64,000 nucleotides of DNA. Origin: DASWJZ01 sp963805325 (lineage in GTDB: Bacteria; Pseudomonadota; Alphaproteobacteria; Rhizobiales; Afifellaceae). The first letter of the stretch is position 1. Every line of letters starts with the position of its first letter. The stretch lies in NCBI GenBank assembly GCA_963805325.1, contig CAWDTS010000005.1, positions 167,454 through 231,453 of the forward strand, in the 5' to 3' direction. This document shows, one piece after another, positions 42,923 through 51,808 of this stretch. The notes beneath the pieces are model-generated. The model was given only the letters and a program-made list of their open reading frames with translations, was not told where the DNA came from and made no database searches. The position numbers and the translations under genes were made by a program.

Positions 42923-44311
42923 GTGGCGAGGAGCGCACTTCTCGGAGATTTCCTGTCGGCGCTCGCCCGGCGCGGAGGCCACTTTCTTCTGCCGGGCCTG
43001 CTGTCGCAGGCGGCGCAAGCGCGCACGATAGAGCAGTGGGCAGAGACGCTGCTGTCGAGCACCGGCGAAGCATCCGGCACCGCGATTGCCGCGAGCATCA
43101 TCGACTACTGGCGGATGCTCGACGATGCGGGTCGGGGCGACTTCCTGCGAATGCTGAAAGACCGGTTCGGCGCGGACCGCGAAGGACTTGACGCTGCGGT
43201 CGAGGCCTATCTCGCCGACCCGACTGACGTTGCCGTCGCGCGTCTTCATCGCGCCGCGGAGCCGCGCCGGCAGGATCTTCTCCGGCGTCTCAACCTTGCG
43301 CCCGGCGGGATCGAGACGCTGGTGCGTATGCGCGAGGACATGCTCGCGCGGATCGGCAAGGAAGACGGCCTCGAGGCAGTGGACGCCGATTTCGTCCATC
43401 TCTTCACGTCCTGGTTCAATCGCGGCTTCCTGACGTTGAAGCGGATCGACTGGTCGACGCCAGCGAACATCCTGGAAAAGATCATCCGTTACGAGGCGGT
43501 CCACGCGATCGAGAGCTGGGACGATCTGCGTCGTCGCCTGCAGCCTGACGACCGCCGCTGCTATGCGTTCTTCCATCCGCGGCTTCCCGATGAGCCGCTG
43601 ATCTTCGTGGAGGTGGCGCTGACGGGCGACATGCCGGCCGCGATCGCGCCGCTTCTGTCGGAGGACCGTCCGGCGATCAGCGCGGAGGAAGGGACGCACG
43701 CCGTCTTCTATTCGATTTCGAATTGCCAACTGGGGCTGCGCGGCGTCTCGTTCGGCAACTTCCTCATCAAGCAGGTGGCGGAGGATCTGCGACGCGAGCT
43801 GCCGAACCTGAAGCAGTTCGTCACGCTTTCTCCCGTGCCGGGATTTGCGGGATGGCTTTCCGACACGCAGGCAGACCTCCCGGGAATTGAGGAGGTTCGC
43901 CAGCTCGTGTCTTCAGAGCACTGGGAGGACAACGTGGAGACGGTCGAACGGCTCGGCGAACTCCTGCCGCCGATCGCGGCGCATTATTTCCTCGTCGCAC
44001 GCGACGCGAAGGGTCGCGTCATCGATCCGGTCGCACGCTTTCATCTTGGCAACGGCGCGTCGCTTGCGCGCATCGACGCCTTCGGCGATCTTTCACCGAA
44101 GGCGCTGAAGAGCGCGTTCGGTCTGATGGTCAACTACCGCTATGTGCTCGAAGACGTGGAGAAGAACCACGAACGCTTCGCCTCCCGCGCGGAGGTCGCG
44201 GCTGCGCCGGCGGTACGCAGCCTGCTCGGATCGCGCCGCGCCGGCCGCGGCGCCAAATGGTCCACGCGCACCGACCGCTCGGTCGCCCGAGCGATCTGGG
44301 GAACGTCATGA
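42923..44311 (+). CDS. matA: malonyl-CoA decarboxylase
   Basis: The 462-residue enzyme turns malonyl-CoA into acetyl-CoA and CO2. Seen: the helical N-terminal domain and the GNAT-like catalytic domain with FFHPRLPDEPLIFVEVALT, HAVFYSISNCQLGLRGVSFG, QFVTLSPVPGFAGWL (Ser region) and ARFHLGNGASLARI (His region). The start is GTG at 42923. It overlaps the synthetase gene by 4 bases (ATGA), the usual matA-matB pair of rhizobia. A matR regulator and matC transporter are not seen here. Confidence 0.93.
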   Translation: MARSALLGDFLSALARRGGHFLLPGLLSQAAQARTIEQWAETLLSSTGEASGTAIAASIIDYWRMLDDAGRGDFLRMLKDRFGADREGLDAAVEAYLADPTDVAVARLHRAAEPRRQDLLRRLNLAPGGIETLVRMREDMLARIGKEDGLEAVDADFVHLFTSWFNRGFLTLKRIDWSTPANILEKIIRYEAVHAIESWDDLRRRLQPDDRRCYAFFHPRLPDEPLIFVEVALTGDMPAAIAPLLSEDRPAISAEEGTHAVFYSISNCQLGLRGVSFGNFLIKQVAEDLRRELPNLKQFVTLSPVPGFAGWLSDTQADLPGIEEVRQLVSSEHWEDNVETVERLGELLPPIAAHYFLVARDAKGRVIDPVARFHLGNGASLARIDAFGDLSPKALKSAFGLMVNYRYVLEDVEKNHERFASRAEVAAAPAVRSLLGSRRAGRGAKWSTRTDRSVARAIWGTS

Positions 44312-45822
44312 CCAACTATCTTTTTGACGCCCTATACGCGAAAGCGGCTGCCGACCGCAGATTCCTTGAAACGGAGGAAGGGCGGGTCATTACCTATGCC
44401 GATCTGAGGGACGAGACGGGGCGGATCGCCGCCGCGCTCGTGGCGCTCGGCGTCGGCCCGGGTAGTCGCGTCGCCGCGCAGATCGAGAAGAGCCCCGACG
44501 GGATCATGCTCTATCTCGCCTGCGTGCGGGCGGGCGCGATCTTTCTGCCGCTGAACACCGCCTACACCGTTGCCGAACTCGCCTATTTCATTGGCGATGC
44601 GGAGCCTGCGGTCATCGTGGTTGATCCGTCGCGTGCCGAGGCATTTTCCGAAGTTGCGAAGAGTGCGGGCGCGACCCTGGTGACCCTGAGCCAGGACGGA
44701 GAGGGGACGCTCGCGGACCTCGTCCGCCGGCAGGCTCCGGATTTCAGAGACGCTGTGCGCGGGCCGGACGACCTTGCGGCGCTCCTCTACACGTCGGGAA
44801 CGACCGGCCGCTCGAAAGGCGCGATGCTGTCGCACGGCAACCTCGCGAGTAACGCCGAGGCACTGGTCGATACGTGGCGCTTCGCGGCGGAGGATGTTCT
44901 GATCCACGCACTGCCGATCTTCCACACGCACGGTCTTTTCGTTGCGACCAACGTCATCCTGATGGCCGGCGCGTCGATGCTGTTCCAGAGGAAGTTCGCG
45001 CCCGACCGGATCGTCGCCGCCCTGCCGCGCGCGACGAGCCTGATGGGCGTGCCGACGTTCTATGTGCGGCTCCTGGATTATCCGGGCATCGACCGGGAGA
45101 GCACGGCCGGCATGCGGATCTTCATATCCGGATCGGCGCCGCTTCTTTCCGAGACGCATGTGCGCTGGAAGGAGCGGACGGGACACGCCATCCTTGAGCG
45201 CTATGGCATGACCGAGACGAACATGATCGCGTCGAACCCCTATGAAGGGGACCGGCGGCCGGGAACCGTCGGTTTTCCGCTGCCGGGGATGTCGGTGCGA
45301 GTCACCGAACCGGAGACCGGCAAGGCGCTCCCGCAGGGCGGGGTCGGAATGATCGAGGTCAGCGGCCCGAGCGTCTTCAAGGGCTACTGGCGGATGCCCG
45401 AGAAGACGAAAGCGGAGTTTCGCCAGGACGGTTTCTTCATAACCGGCGACCTCGGGAAGATCGACGCCGACGGTTATCTGCACATCGTCGGCCGCGGCAA
45501 GGATCTCATCATCGCCGGCGGCTACAACATCTATCCGAAGGAGATCGAGCTCGTCGTCGATGCTCTGCCCGGCGTGGCGGAAAGCGCGGTGATCGGCGTG
45601 CCGCATCCCGACCTCGGCGAGGGCGTGACGGCGGTCGTGGTCTGCAATCCGAAGACGGTCCTGACGTCGGAAGATGTGCTTGCGGGCCTTTCCGATCAGC
45701 TCGCGCGTTTCAAACATCCGAAGCGCGTCGTTTTCGTCGATGAGCTGCCGCGCAACACCATGGGCAAGGTGCAGAAGAACGTGCTGCGCGAGCGCTTCGC
45801 GCACCTCTTCGTCGACGGCTGA
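44308..45822 (+). CDS. matB: malonyl-CoA synthetase
   Basis: The 504-residue acyl-adenylate-forming enzyme has LLYTSGTTGRSKGAMLSHGN (P-loop like), ILERYGMTETNMIASNPYEG (A5), GFFITGDLGKIDADGYLHIVGRGKDLI (A7-A8) and the catalytic Lys region LPRNTMGKVQKNVLRE. It activates malonate with ATP and CoA, feeding the decarboxylase encoded just upstream. The ATG at 44308 overlaps the matA stop. Assignment to malonate rests on the operon and on close similarity to MatB in the adenylate region. Confidence 0.93.
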   Translation: MTNYLFDALYAKAAADRRFLETEEGRVITYADLRDETGRIAAALVALGVGPGSRVAAQIEKSPDGIMLYLACVRAGAIFLPLNTAYTVAELAYFIGDAEPAVIVVDPSRAEAFSEVAKSAGATLVTLSQDGEGTLADLVRRQAPDFRDAVRGPDDLAALLYTSGTTGRSKGAMLSHGNLASNAEALVDTWRFAAEDVLIHALPIFHTHGLFVATNVILMAGASMLFQRKFAPDRIVAALPRATSLMGVPTFYVRLLDYPGIDRESTAGMRIFISGSAPLLSETHVRWKERTGHAILERYGMTETNMIASNPYEGDRRPGTVGFPLPGMSVRVTEPETGKALPQGGVGMIEVSGPSVFKGYWRMPEKTKAEFRQDGFFITGDLGKIDADGYLHIVGRGKDLIIAGGYNIYPKEIELVVDALPGVAESAVIGVPHPDLGEGVTAVVVCNPKTVLTSEDVLAGLSDQLARFKHPKRVVFVDELPRNTMGKVQKNVLRERFAHLFVDG

Positions 45823-45826
45823 AGTC

Positions 45827-46228
45827 TCAGCCGCCGGTCCAGGGAAGCTCGCGGCGCGCGAGCGCCTGGCTCTTCTGAGCCTCCTCCAGGATCCAGCTCC
45901 GGAACTCGCGCACGTTGGGGTTTTCCAGCCTGTCCTGCGGGAATACCAGGAAGTATCCCGTGTCGTGCCGCTTCACGGTGTGGAACGGCGCGACAAGCCG
46001 ACCGGAAAGCAGATCGTCGATCACGAAGTAGACTTGCGCCACGGCGACGCCGAGCCCTTCGGCCACGCCTTGATAGACGAGGCCGGGATTTTCGAAGCGC
46101 AGGCCGCTGTCGGGATCGATGTCCCCGGCGTTTGCCGCCTCCAGCCAGAGACGCCAGTCGGACACCCGCGTGAGCGAGTGCAGCAGCACGTGATGCTTCA
46201 GATCCCCCGGCTTCGCGAGCGGCAGGTT
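45827..46228 (-). pseudogene. C-terminal half of a LysR-type regulator, joined to a deacylase remnant by deletion
   Basis: About 130 residues read as the second half of a LysR effector domain of the GcvA type: NLPLAKPGDLKHHVLLHSLT, DWRLWLEAANAGD, GLRFENPGLVYQGVAEGLGV, DDLLSGRLVAPF and GYFLVFPQDR. The helix-turn-helix and first half are missing. At about 46228 the sequence changes abruptly into the end of a different gene, so a deletion has fused two genes. Confidence 0.65.
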
Positions 46229-46600
46229 GGGCGCGGCTCTTCGGCGTGAATATCAAGGCTGTGCAACCGCCCCAGAATCGAGCCGGCCTTCACGCTGTCA
46301 CCGAGGTTGGCGAGCGGCTCGTAGAGCCCCAGCCCGGGAGCCGCAGCAAAGCCGCCGAGGTCCGGTGTTTCCATCGTGTCGGCGGGCTCGATCACGTTCA
46401 GATGGGCAAGCAGGGAGCGGACTCCACGCCGGCCGACCTAGAGGGCCTCCTTGCCGACGCCGCCGCCACCGCCGAGCTCGGTGGAGATCAACATTTTGCC
46501 CATCGCCTCGGCCGTGTAATCAAGCAGGCCGTGCGTATCGATATCCCGTGAGATCGGCCCGATCGGAGCGCCGAACGATCGCAGTGCGTCGATGGCGCGT
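46229..46600 (-). pseudogene. remnant of a succinylglutamate desuccinylase/aspartoacylase family protein (DoeB-like)
   Basis: About 124 codons in one frame read AIDALRSFGAPIGPISRDID, MGKMLISTELGGGGGVGKEAL, then an in-frame TAG (46438-46440), then GRRGVRSLLAHLNVIEPADT and GLGLYEPLANLGDSVKAGSI ending SLDIHAEEP. This is the C-terminal part of the zinc deacylase family that includes the ectoine-pathway enzyme DoeB. The N-terminal zinc-binding region is absent, and the 3' end is cut at the junction with the LysR remnant. Confidence 0.6.
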
Positions 46601-46772
46601 TGTCTTCGCGCAGACGGAGATCGTCGTTCCGTCGAGGTCCAGCTCGGAGGGTCAACGCTTCCGGCCGGGGAGGCGGCGAGTCCGCCGCCCCGGCGTAACC
46701 GAAACAATCGCTTCGCCGCAGCCGGCGAACAATGACCGCGTGCGAAAAGCCGCGACTGATGGAGGGTGACGC

Positions 46773-47441
46773 ATGATGAACCCGGTAGATGACGCTGAGA
46801 AGATCGTTGGGTCGCTGTGCACCGCGGTCCTTTCAGACGTAATGGACTCGATCCGCCTGAGAAGCCAGGCGATGTTGCCGTTCATCCGGCCTCTGGACGA
46901 CAGTCTCGTCCTCTTCGGCCGCGCCCGCACCGGCATCTACATGGAGGTCTATTCCGTCTCCGAGGGAGAAAATCCCTACGAGGTGGAAATCGCCCTCATC
47001 GACGATCTGAAGCCCGGCGACGTTGCGGTCCTTGCGTGCGGTGGGCCGACGAACCGGATCGCTCCATGGGGCGAACTCCTCAGCACCGCCTCTACCTGCC
47101 GCGGCGCGGCCGGCTGCGTTACCGACGGCCTCGTGCGCGACATCCGGCGGATACGCGCCATGGAGTTCCCGACCTTCCACGGTGGAATCGGGCCGCTCGA
47201 TTCGGCTGGCCGTGGGCGGATGATGGCGATGGATGTACCGGTTGAATGCGCCGGCGTCGCGGTGCGTCCGGGCGACTACGTCTTCGGCGACGCCGACGGC
47301 GTTGTCGTAATCCCGGCGGAGCGCACCGAAGAGGTCTTCACTTTGGCCCTGGAGAAGGTGAACTCGGAGAACCGCAGTCGCGACGAGCTGCGCGCCGGCC
47401 GTTATCTGCGGGATGTCTACGCGAAATACGGGGTCCTCTGA
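46773..47441 (+). CDS. RraA-like protein (4-hydroxy-4-methyl-2-oxoglutarate aldolase family)
   Basis: The 222-residue protein has the RraA fold with the aldolase-type active-site pattern: WGELLSTASTCRGAAGCVTDGLVRD (G-E-L then R/D of the metal site) and GDYVFGDADGVVVIPAE. Members are divalent-metal aldolases or oxaloacetate decarboxylases, or regulators of RNase E; the retained GELL, RGxxG and DG-x-x-RD residues favour an enzyme. The two start Met codons are adjacent. It stands alone between gene remnants, so its pathway is not visible. Confidence 0.85.
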   Translation: MMNPVDDAEKIVGSLCTAVLSDVMDSIRLRSQAMLPFIRPLDDSLVLFGRARTGIYMEVYSVSEGENPYEVEIALIDDLKPGDVAVLACGGPTNRIAPWGELLSTASTCRGAAGCVTDGLVRDIRRIRAMEFPTFHGGIGPLDSAGRGRMMAMDVPVECAGVAVRPGDYVFGDADGVVVIPAERTEEVFTLALEKVNSENRSRDELRAGRYLRDVYAKYGVL

Positions 47442-47563
47442 ACTTCGCCACTTTTTGTCGGTAGTGGTGCACGTATTCGTGCGCGAACGGTACTTTCTAT
47501 AATGGTTTAGCGCTTCATGGCCGCTGGCGCGCGGGCAGATGCGATCCAGCCAGTCTGGTGGTC

Positions 47564-47640
47564 GCGCACGCTACGACCGATCCCAACGGCGAGCTTGAAT
47601 TCGTCGGTGCGGTGATGGACATCACCGAATCCGCGAGCTT
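47564..47640 (+). pseudogene. short PAS/PAC-domain remnant of a sensor kinase (weak)
   Basis: About 25 residues (ATTDPNGELEFVGAVMDITE) match the last strand of a PAS domain with its PAC motif as found in rhizobial sensor kinases. Sequence at 47754-47830 (ending RVLDKPFKS) recalls the end of a receiver domain. Nothing else of a kinase remains in the 444-base gap, which otherwise shows no gene. Confidence 0.35.
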
Positions 47641-47885
47641 CTCCATCGACTGCGTGCCACCGACTGCCCGTCGCCGGAAGCATTCCCAATATTCATGGCA
47701 GCCGCACGACGAAGGAATTTTTCATTATGGATTGCTCGCTCTAGGTTGACCGGGTGACGCTGATCTTTGCTGACCTGCCGGCCAGCGGCGGCAGGCAGCG
47801 GGTGCTTGATAAGCCTTTTAAATCAACGCGATCGGAGGATTGCGGGAGCGGCTCCAGCGTCGAAATGACTTATGGAGGAAGAGGA

Positions 47886-48806
47886 ATGAAGGCGCTTTTT
47901 GTTGCGACGCTGGCTGCGGCGCTTGGCATGGCCGGCATCGGTCCGGCAGCGGCGGAGTATCCGGACAAGCCGGTTCACGTGATTTTCCCGAACTAGGCGG
48001 GTGGCGGCTACCACCAGATTCTCCTTGCCATGCAGCCGATGCTCGAGAAGGCGATGCCAGTGCCGCTCGTCGTCCAGGCAATGCCCGGCCGGGGACGGTG
48101 ACCGGCACGCGCTTCGTCGTCGGGCAGCCGGCGGACGGCTATACGCTTCTGTTCATCCACGAGGCGGTGCTGCAGACCGGCGCGATGGGCACGCTCGGCT
48201 TTGCGACGCTGGAGAAGCTGCAGCCGATCGCCGACGTCTCGAAGAGCTGCCCGGCGACATTCACCCGCGCCGACGCGCCATACTCGAATCTCGCCGAACT
48301 CGCCAAATATGGAAAGGCGCATCCGGGCAAGGTCCGCGCCGGCGTCAATATCGGCGCGCTCAGCCATGTCGAGATGCTGGCGCTGGGCGACGCGCTCGAC
48401 TTCGACCTGCGCGTCGTTCACGCTGGCGGCGGCGCAGCCGTTCGACAGGAGATCCTGTCAGGCGACGTCGACCTTGGCGACCAGAACCCGGCTGCCGTCG
48501 CCTCGCTGGTGAAGGCAGGAAAGCTGAAGGCGCTCGCCTATTACGGCAGCACGCGTCACCCTGACCTCCCGGATGTCTCCACAATGGATGAGCAGAGCTA
48601 CAAGACGCCGTCCGTGATGTGCAATCACGCCTATTTCTGGATCCGCCGTGATGCCCCGCAGGCGGTGAAGGACTACTGGACGAACCTTCTGAAGACGCAG
48701 CTGATGGACCCGGCCAACAAGGCCAAGCTCGAAAAGACACTGGCGTCACATCAAGTTCATCGGCGGTGCCGATATGGATGCTCTGACCAAGAAGCTATGG
48801 ACTTAA
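47886..48806 (+). pseudogene. tripartite tricarboxylate transporter receptor protein (TctC family), decayed
   Basis: A TctC-type periplasmic receptor of about 300 residues is recognisable: signal peptide ALFVATLAAALGMAGIGPAAA, then YPDKPVHVIFPN followed by an in-frame TAG (47994-47996), AGGGYHQILLAMQPML, a frameshift near 48092, and TVTGTRFVVGQPADGYTLLF. Later blocks are KYGKAHPGKVRAGVNIGALS and NHAYFWIRRDAPQAVKDYW; a second frameshift near 48750 precedes KFIGGADMDALTKKLWT. No TctA or TctB genes are near. With a stop and two shifts it is very likely non-functional. Confidence 0.75.
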
Positions 48807-48879
48807 CCCGATAGTCGGCATCGATTGGCTCGATCAGATCGACCGTCAATGCGACTATCATCGCGTGATCTGATCGCGT

Positions 48880-49901
48880 TTAGTCACCGCGGCTGATAGC
48901 GGCTGCAGCTTCTTGCGCAATCGTACTCTCTTCGTCGGCCGGCACGATCCAGGCTTTCACGGCAGATCCGGTCTCGTTCATGGCGGCGATCATCGAACCT
49001 GCATGGCGGTTGGCCCAGTAACAGAAATGGGCGATGGCGAACTCAGCCTCGGGCGTCTTGCTGGCATTCAGCACGCGCATGCCGGAATTGCCGCCGAGCC
49101 CGAGAAGGCCGCTCTCATAGTTGAGGATCCGGTGTGCCTTTTCGATGCCGTGGTCGGAAGCGAGACGCAGAACGGCATTGCCGTCGATGTTGCCCGAGCG
49201 TGTGCCGATCGTCAGGCCGTCCAGCGGCGAATAACCCATCGTCGTCGCCACCGAATGACCGTCGCGAATGGCGCACAGGCTCGCGCCGTTGCCGAGGTGG
49301 AACGCCAGCAATCGCGCCGGCAGCGGCTCGCCAATAATGTCGGCCAGCCGCTGAACGAGGCCTGCATAGGAAATGCCGTGGAAGCCGTAGCGGCGAATAT
49401 CCTTGCGGTCCTCCGGTCGGGAATCGCTTAGCGCAGCGCAACCTCGGGATTGGTCGCGTGGAAGGCCGTATCGAAGGAGGCGTATTGCGGCAGGTCGGGA
49501 GCGATGTCCGATACCGCACGGATGAGCGTCAGGTTGTGCGGATTGTGTAGCGGCGCGAGCGGAACGCAGGCCGCGATGTAAGCGGCGACATCTGGCGTCA
49601 GCCGACACGTCGCTTTCAGCCTGCGGCCGCCGTGCACGACACGGTGTGCGGCAGCTGCCAGCCCGTCCACACGAACGCCGCGCGCGTCGAGCGCTCCGAG
49701 TATGACCCTCAGCGCTTCCGCGTGATCGGCGAAGCGGGCAGGTGTCTTCGCGCCGCCAACCTCAAGTCCGCCCTGGCCGCCGATCTTGTGGGCGATGCCG
49801 GAGACATTGCGCGCGAGCGGCTCGTCGAAGAGAGCGAACTTGATCGACGATGACACCGCGTTGAAGACGAGAATGCCGCCGGGTGGCGACTTCGAGATCA
49901 T
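48880..49901 (-). pseudogene. ackA: acetate kinase, decayed
   Basis: Acetate kinase parts are clear: ILVFNAVSSSIKFALFD (usually N-x-G-S-S-S), LAAAAHRVVHGGRR, LAPLHNPHNLTLI, YASFDTAFHATNP, then an in-frame TAA and a frameshift near 49415-49435, then RRYGFHGISY, AFHLGNGASL, MGYSPLDGLTIGTRSGNID and LNYESGLLGLGGNSGMRVL. The segment that should carry the FTGGIGE site is missing: MIAAM runs straight into NETGSAVKAWIVPADEE, an internal loss of roughly 70-80 residues. Stop, frameshift and deletion together make it a pseudogene. It follows xsc on the same strand, where it would have handled acetyl phosphate. Confidence 0.85.
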
Positions 49902-49915
49902 CTGCCGGGCATGCC

Positions 49916-51682
49916 TCAGTGGCGCATGTCCGAAGGATCGATTCCGGCGACAACAACCGGCTTCTTCATGGCATCTCGACGGAAGGGCTCGCCGAGTTCC
50001 TGATTGATCATCGCTTCGATCAGCGTGGTCTTGCCGTTCTTCATCTGATCTTCGATGGCCTTTTCGAGCGCTGCCGAAAGCTCGTCCATCGTGAAGGCCT
50101 GCACGCCGAGAAGGCCGCAGGCCTTGGCGATTCCGGCATAGGAAACCTGTTCGTCGAGTTCGGTGCCGACGAAATTGTCGTCGTACCAGAGCGTCGAATT
50201 GCGCTTCTCCGCACCCCATTGATAGTTGCGGAAGACGATCTGCGTGATCGCCGGCCACTCCGAACGGCCGATGGCGGTCAGCTCCGTGCAGGCGATGCCG
50301 AAGGCGCCGTCGCCGGCGAAGCCGACCACCGGCGTGTCGGGGCAGGCGATCTTTGCCCCAACGATCGACGGCAGGCCGTAACCGCAGGGGCCGAAGAGGC
50401 CGGGCGCGAGATATTTCCGGCCGGTCTCGAACGTCGGATACGCGTTGCCGATCGCGCAGTTGTTGCCAATGTCGGAGGAGACGATCGCCTCGCGCGGCAG
50501 CACGGCCTGTATGGCGCGCCAAGCCATGCGCGGGCTCATCCAGTCGGGCTTGGCCTTACGCGCGCGCGCGTTCCACGTGGTGCCCGGATCGTCCTCCTCA
50601 TGATCCATCGAGGTCAGTTCCTGCGCCCATGCCGACTTCGTCTGCGCGATCATCGCACGACGCTCGTCACGGCCGGCGTTCCCGGCCATCCCGGAGAGGT
50701 TGTTCAGCAGGCGTTCGGCGACCTTCTTTGCGTCGCCGACGATGCCGATCATCACGGGCTTCGTGAGGCCGATACGGTCGGGGTTCAGGTCGACCTGAAT
50801 GATCGTCGCCTGTTTTGGCCAGTAATCGATGCCGTAGCCGGGCAGCGTCGAGAAAGGATTGAGGCGTGTGCCGAGCGCGAGCACGACGTCGGCCTGCGCT
50901 ATCAGCTTCATCGCCGCCTTCGACCCGTTGTAGCCAAGCGGGCCGGCGAAGAGCGGATGCGAGCCGGGGAAGGCGTCGTTGTGCTGGTAGCCGCAGCAGA
51001 CCGGCGCGTCGAGGCGCTCGGCAAGCGCGGCGGAAGCGCCGATGGCATCGGCGAGCACGACACCGGCGCCGTTGAGGATGACCGGGAACCTCGCCTTCGA
51101 AAGCAGCGCGGCCGCCCTTTCGATAGCGGCATCATCGCCGGACGGGCGCTCGAACTCGACGACGGATGGCAGGTCGATATCGATCACCTGTGTCCAGAAA
51201 TCGCGCGGCATGTTGATCTGCGCGGGGGCGGAGGCACGTTTCGCGCGCAGGATGACGCGGTTCAGGACTTCTGCCACGCGCGCGGGGTCACGAACCTCCT
51301 CCTGGTAGGCGACCATGTCCTTGAAGAGGGCCATCTGCTCCACTTCCTGGAAGCCACCCTGGCCAATCGTCCTGTTGGCGGCCTGCGGCGTGACGAGCAG
51401 GAGAGGGGTGTGGTTCCAGTAGGCGGTCTTCACTGCGGTCACGAAGTTGGTGATGCCCGGGCCGTTCTGGGCGATCATCATCGCCATCTCGCCTGAGGCG
51501 CGCGTGTAGCCGTCGGCCATCATCCCACCGGAACCTTCGTGCGCGCAGTCCCAGAAGGTGATGCCGGCCTTGGGAAACAGGTCCGAGATCGGCATGAAGG
51601 CGGAGCCGATGATGCCGAAGGCGTGCTTGATGCCATGGCGCTGCAGCACCTTCACGAAGGCTTCCTCGGTGGTCATTTTCAT
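49916..51682 (-). CDS. xsc: sulfoacetaldehyde acetyltransferase
   Basis: The 588-residue thiamine-diphosphate enzyme converts sulfoacetaldehyde plus phosphate into acetyl phosphate and sulfite. Seen: the N-terminal MTTEEAFVKVLQRHGIKHAFGIIGSAFM, the catalytic Glu in WDCAHEGSGGMMADGYTRASG, and the ThDP/Mg motif GDGAFGIACTELTAIGRSEW...NYQWGAEKRNSTLWYDDNFVG. The family-specific stretches (GFQEVEQMALFKDMVAYQEEV, MPRDFWTQV) mark it as Xsc rather than acetolactate synthase. It lies between tpa, whose product is its substrate, and the decayed ackA. Confidence 0.93.
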   Translation of the reverse strand: MKMTTEEAFVKVLQRHGIKHAFGIIGSAFMPISDLFPKAGITFWDCAHEGSGGMMADGYTRASGEMAMMIAQNGPGITNFVTAVKTAYWNHTPLLLVTPQAANRTIGQGGFQEVEQMALFKDMVAYQEEVRDPARVAEVLNRVILRAKRASAPAQINMPRDFWTQVIDIDLPSVVEFERPSGDDAAIERAAALLSKARFPVILNGAGVVLADAIGASAALAERLDAPVCCGYQHNDAFPGSHPLFAGPLGYNGSKAAMKLIAQADVVLALGTRLNPFSTLPGYGIDYWPKQATIIQVDLNPDRIGLTKPVMIGIVGDAKKVAERLLNNLSGMAGNAGRDERRAMIAQTKSAWAQELTSMDHEEDDPGTTWNARARKAKPDWMSPRMAWRAIQAVLPREAIVSSDIGNNCAIGNAYPTFETGRKYLAPGLFGPCGYGLPSIVGAKIACPDTPVVGFAGDGAFGIACTELTAIGRSEWPAITQIVFRNYQWGAEKRNSTLWYDDNFVGTELDEQVSYAGIAKACGLLGVQAFTMDELSAALEKAIEDQMKNGKTTLIEAMINQELGEPFRRDAMKKPVVVAGIDPSDMRH

Positions 51683-51808
51683 TGTTTTTGCTCCAGGTGC
51701 CCGGCCTTACTGCCGCGCTTTCCTTCTCTTGTCATAGAAACGAGTCGGCGCGATCCCAGATCGCTCCCGATCCCCGGCGAATCCCGCTACGGCGAAGCGA
51801 GCTGAGGG

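Noticed and set aside
49916..51682. Xsc gene as acetolactate synthase
   Set aside because: Both are ThDP enzymes, but the N-terminal and central blocks are those of sulfoacetaldehyde acetyltransferase and the neighbour is tpa; no small ilvH-type subunit is present.
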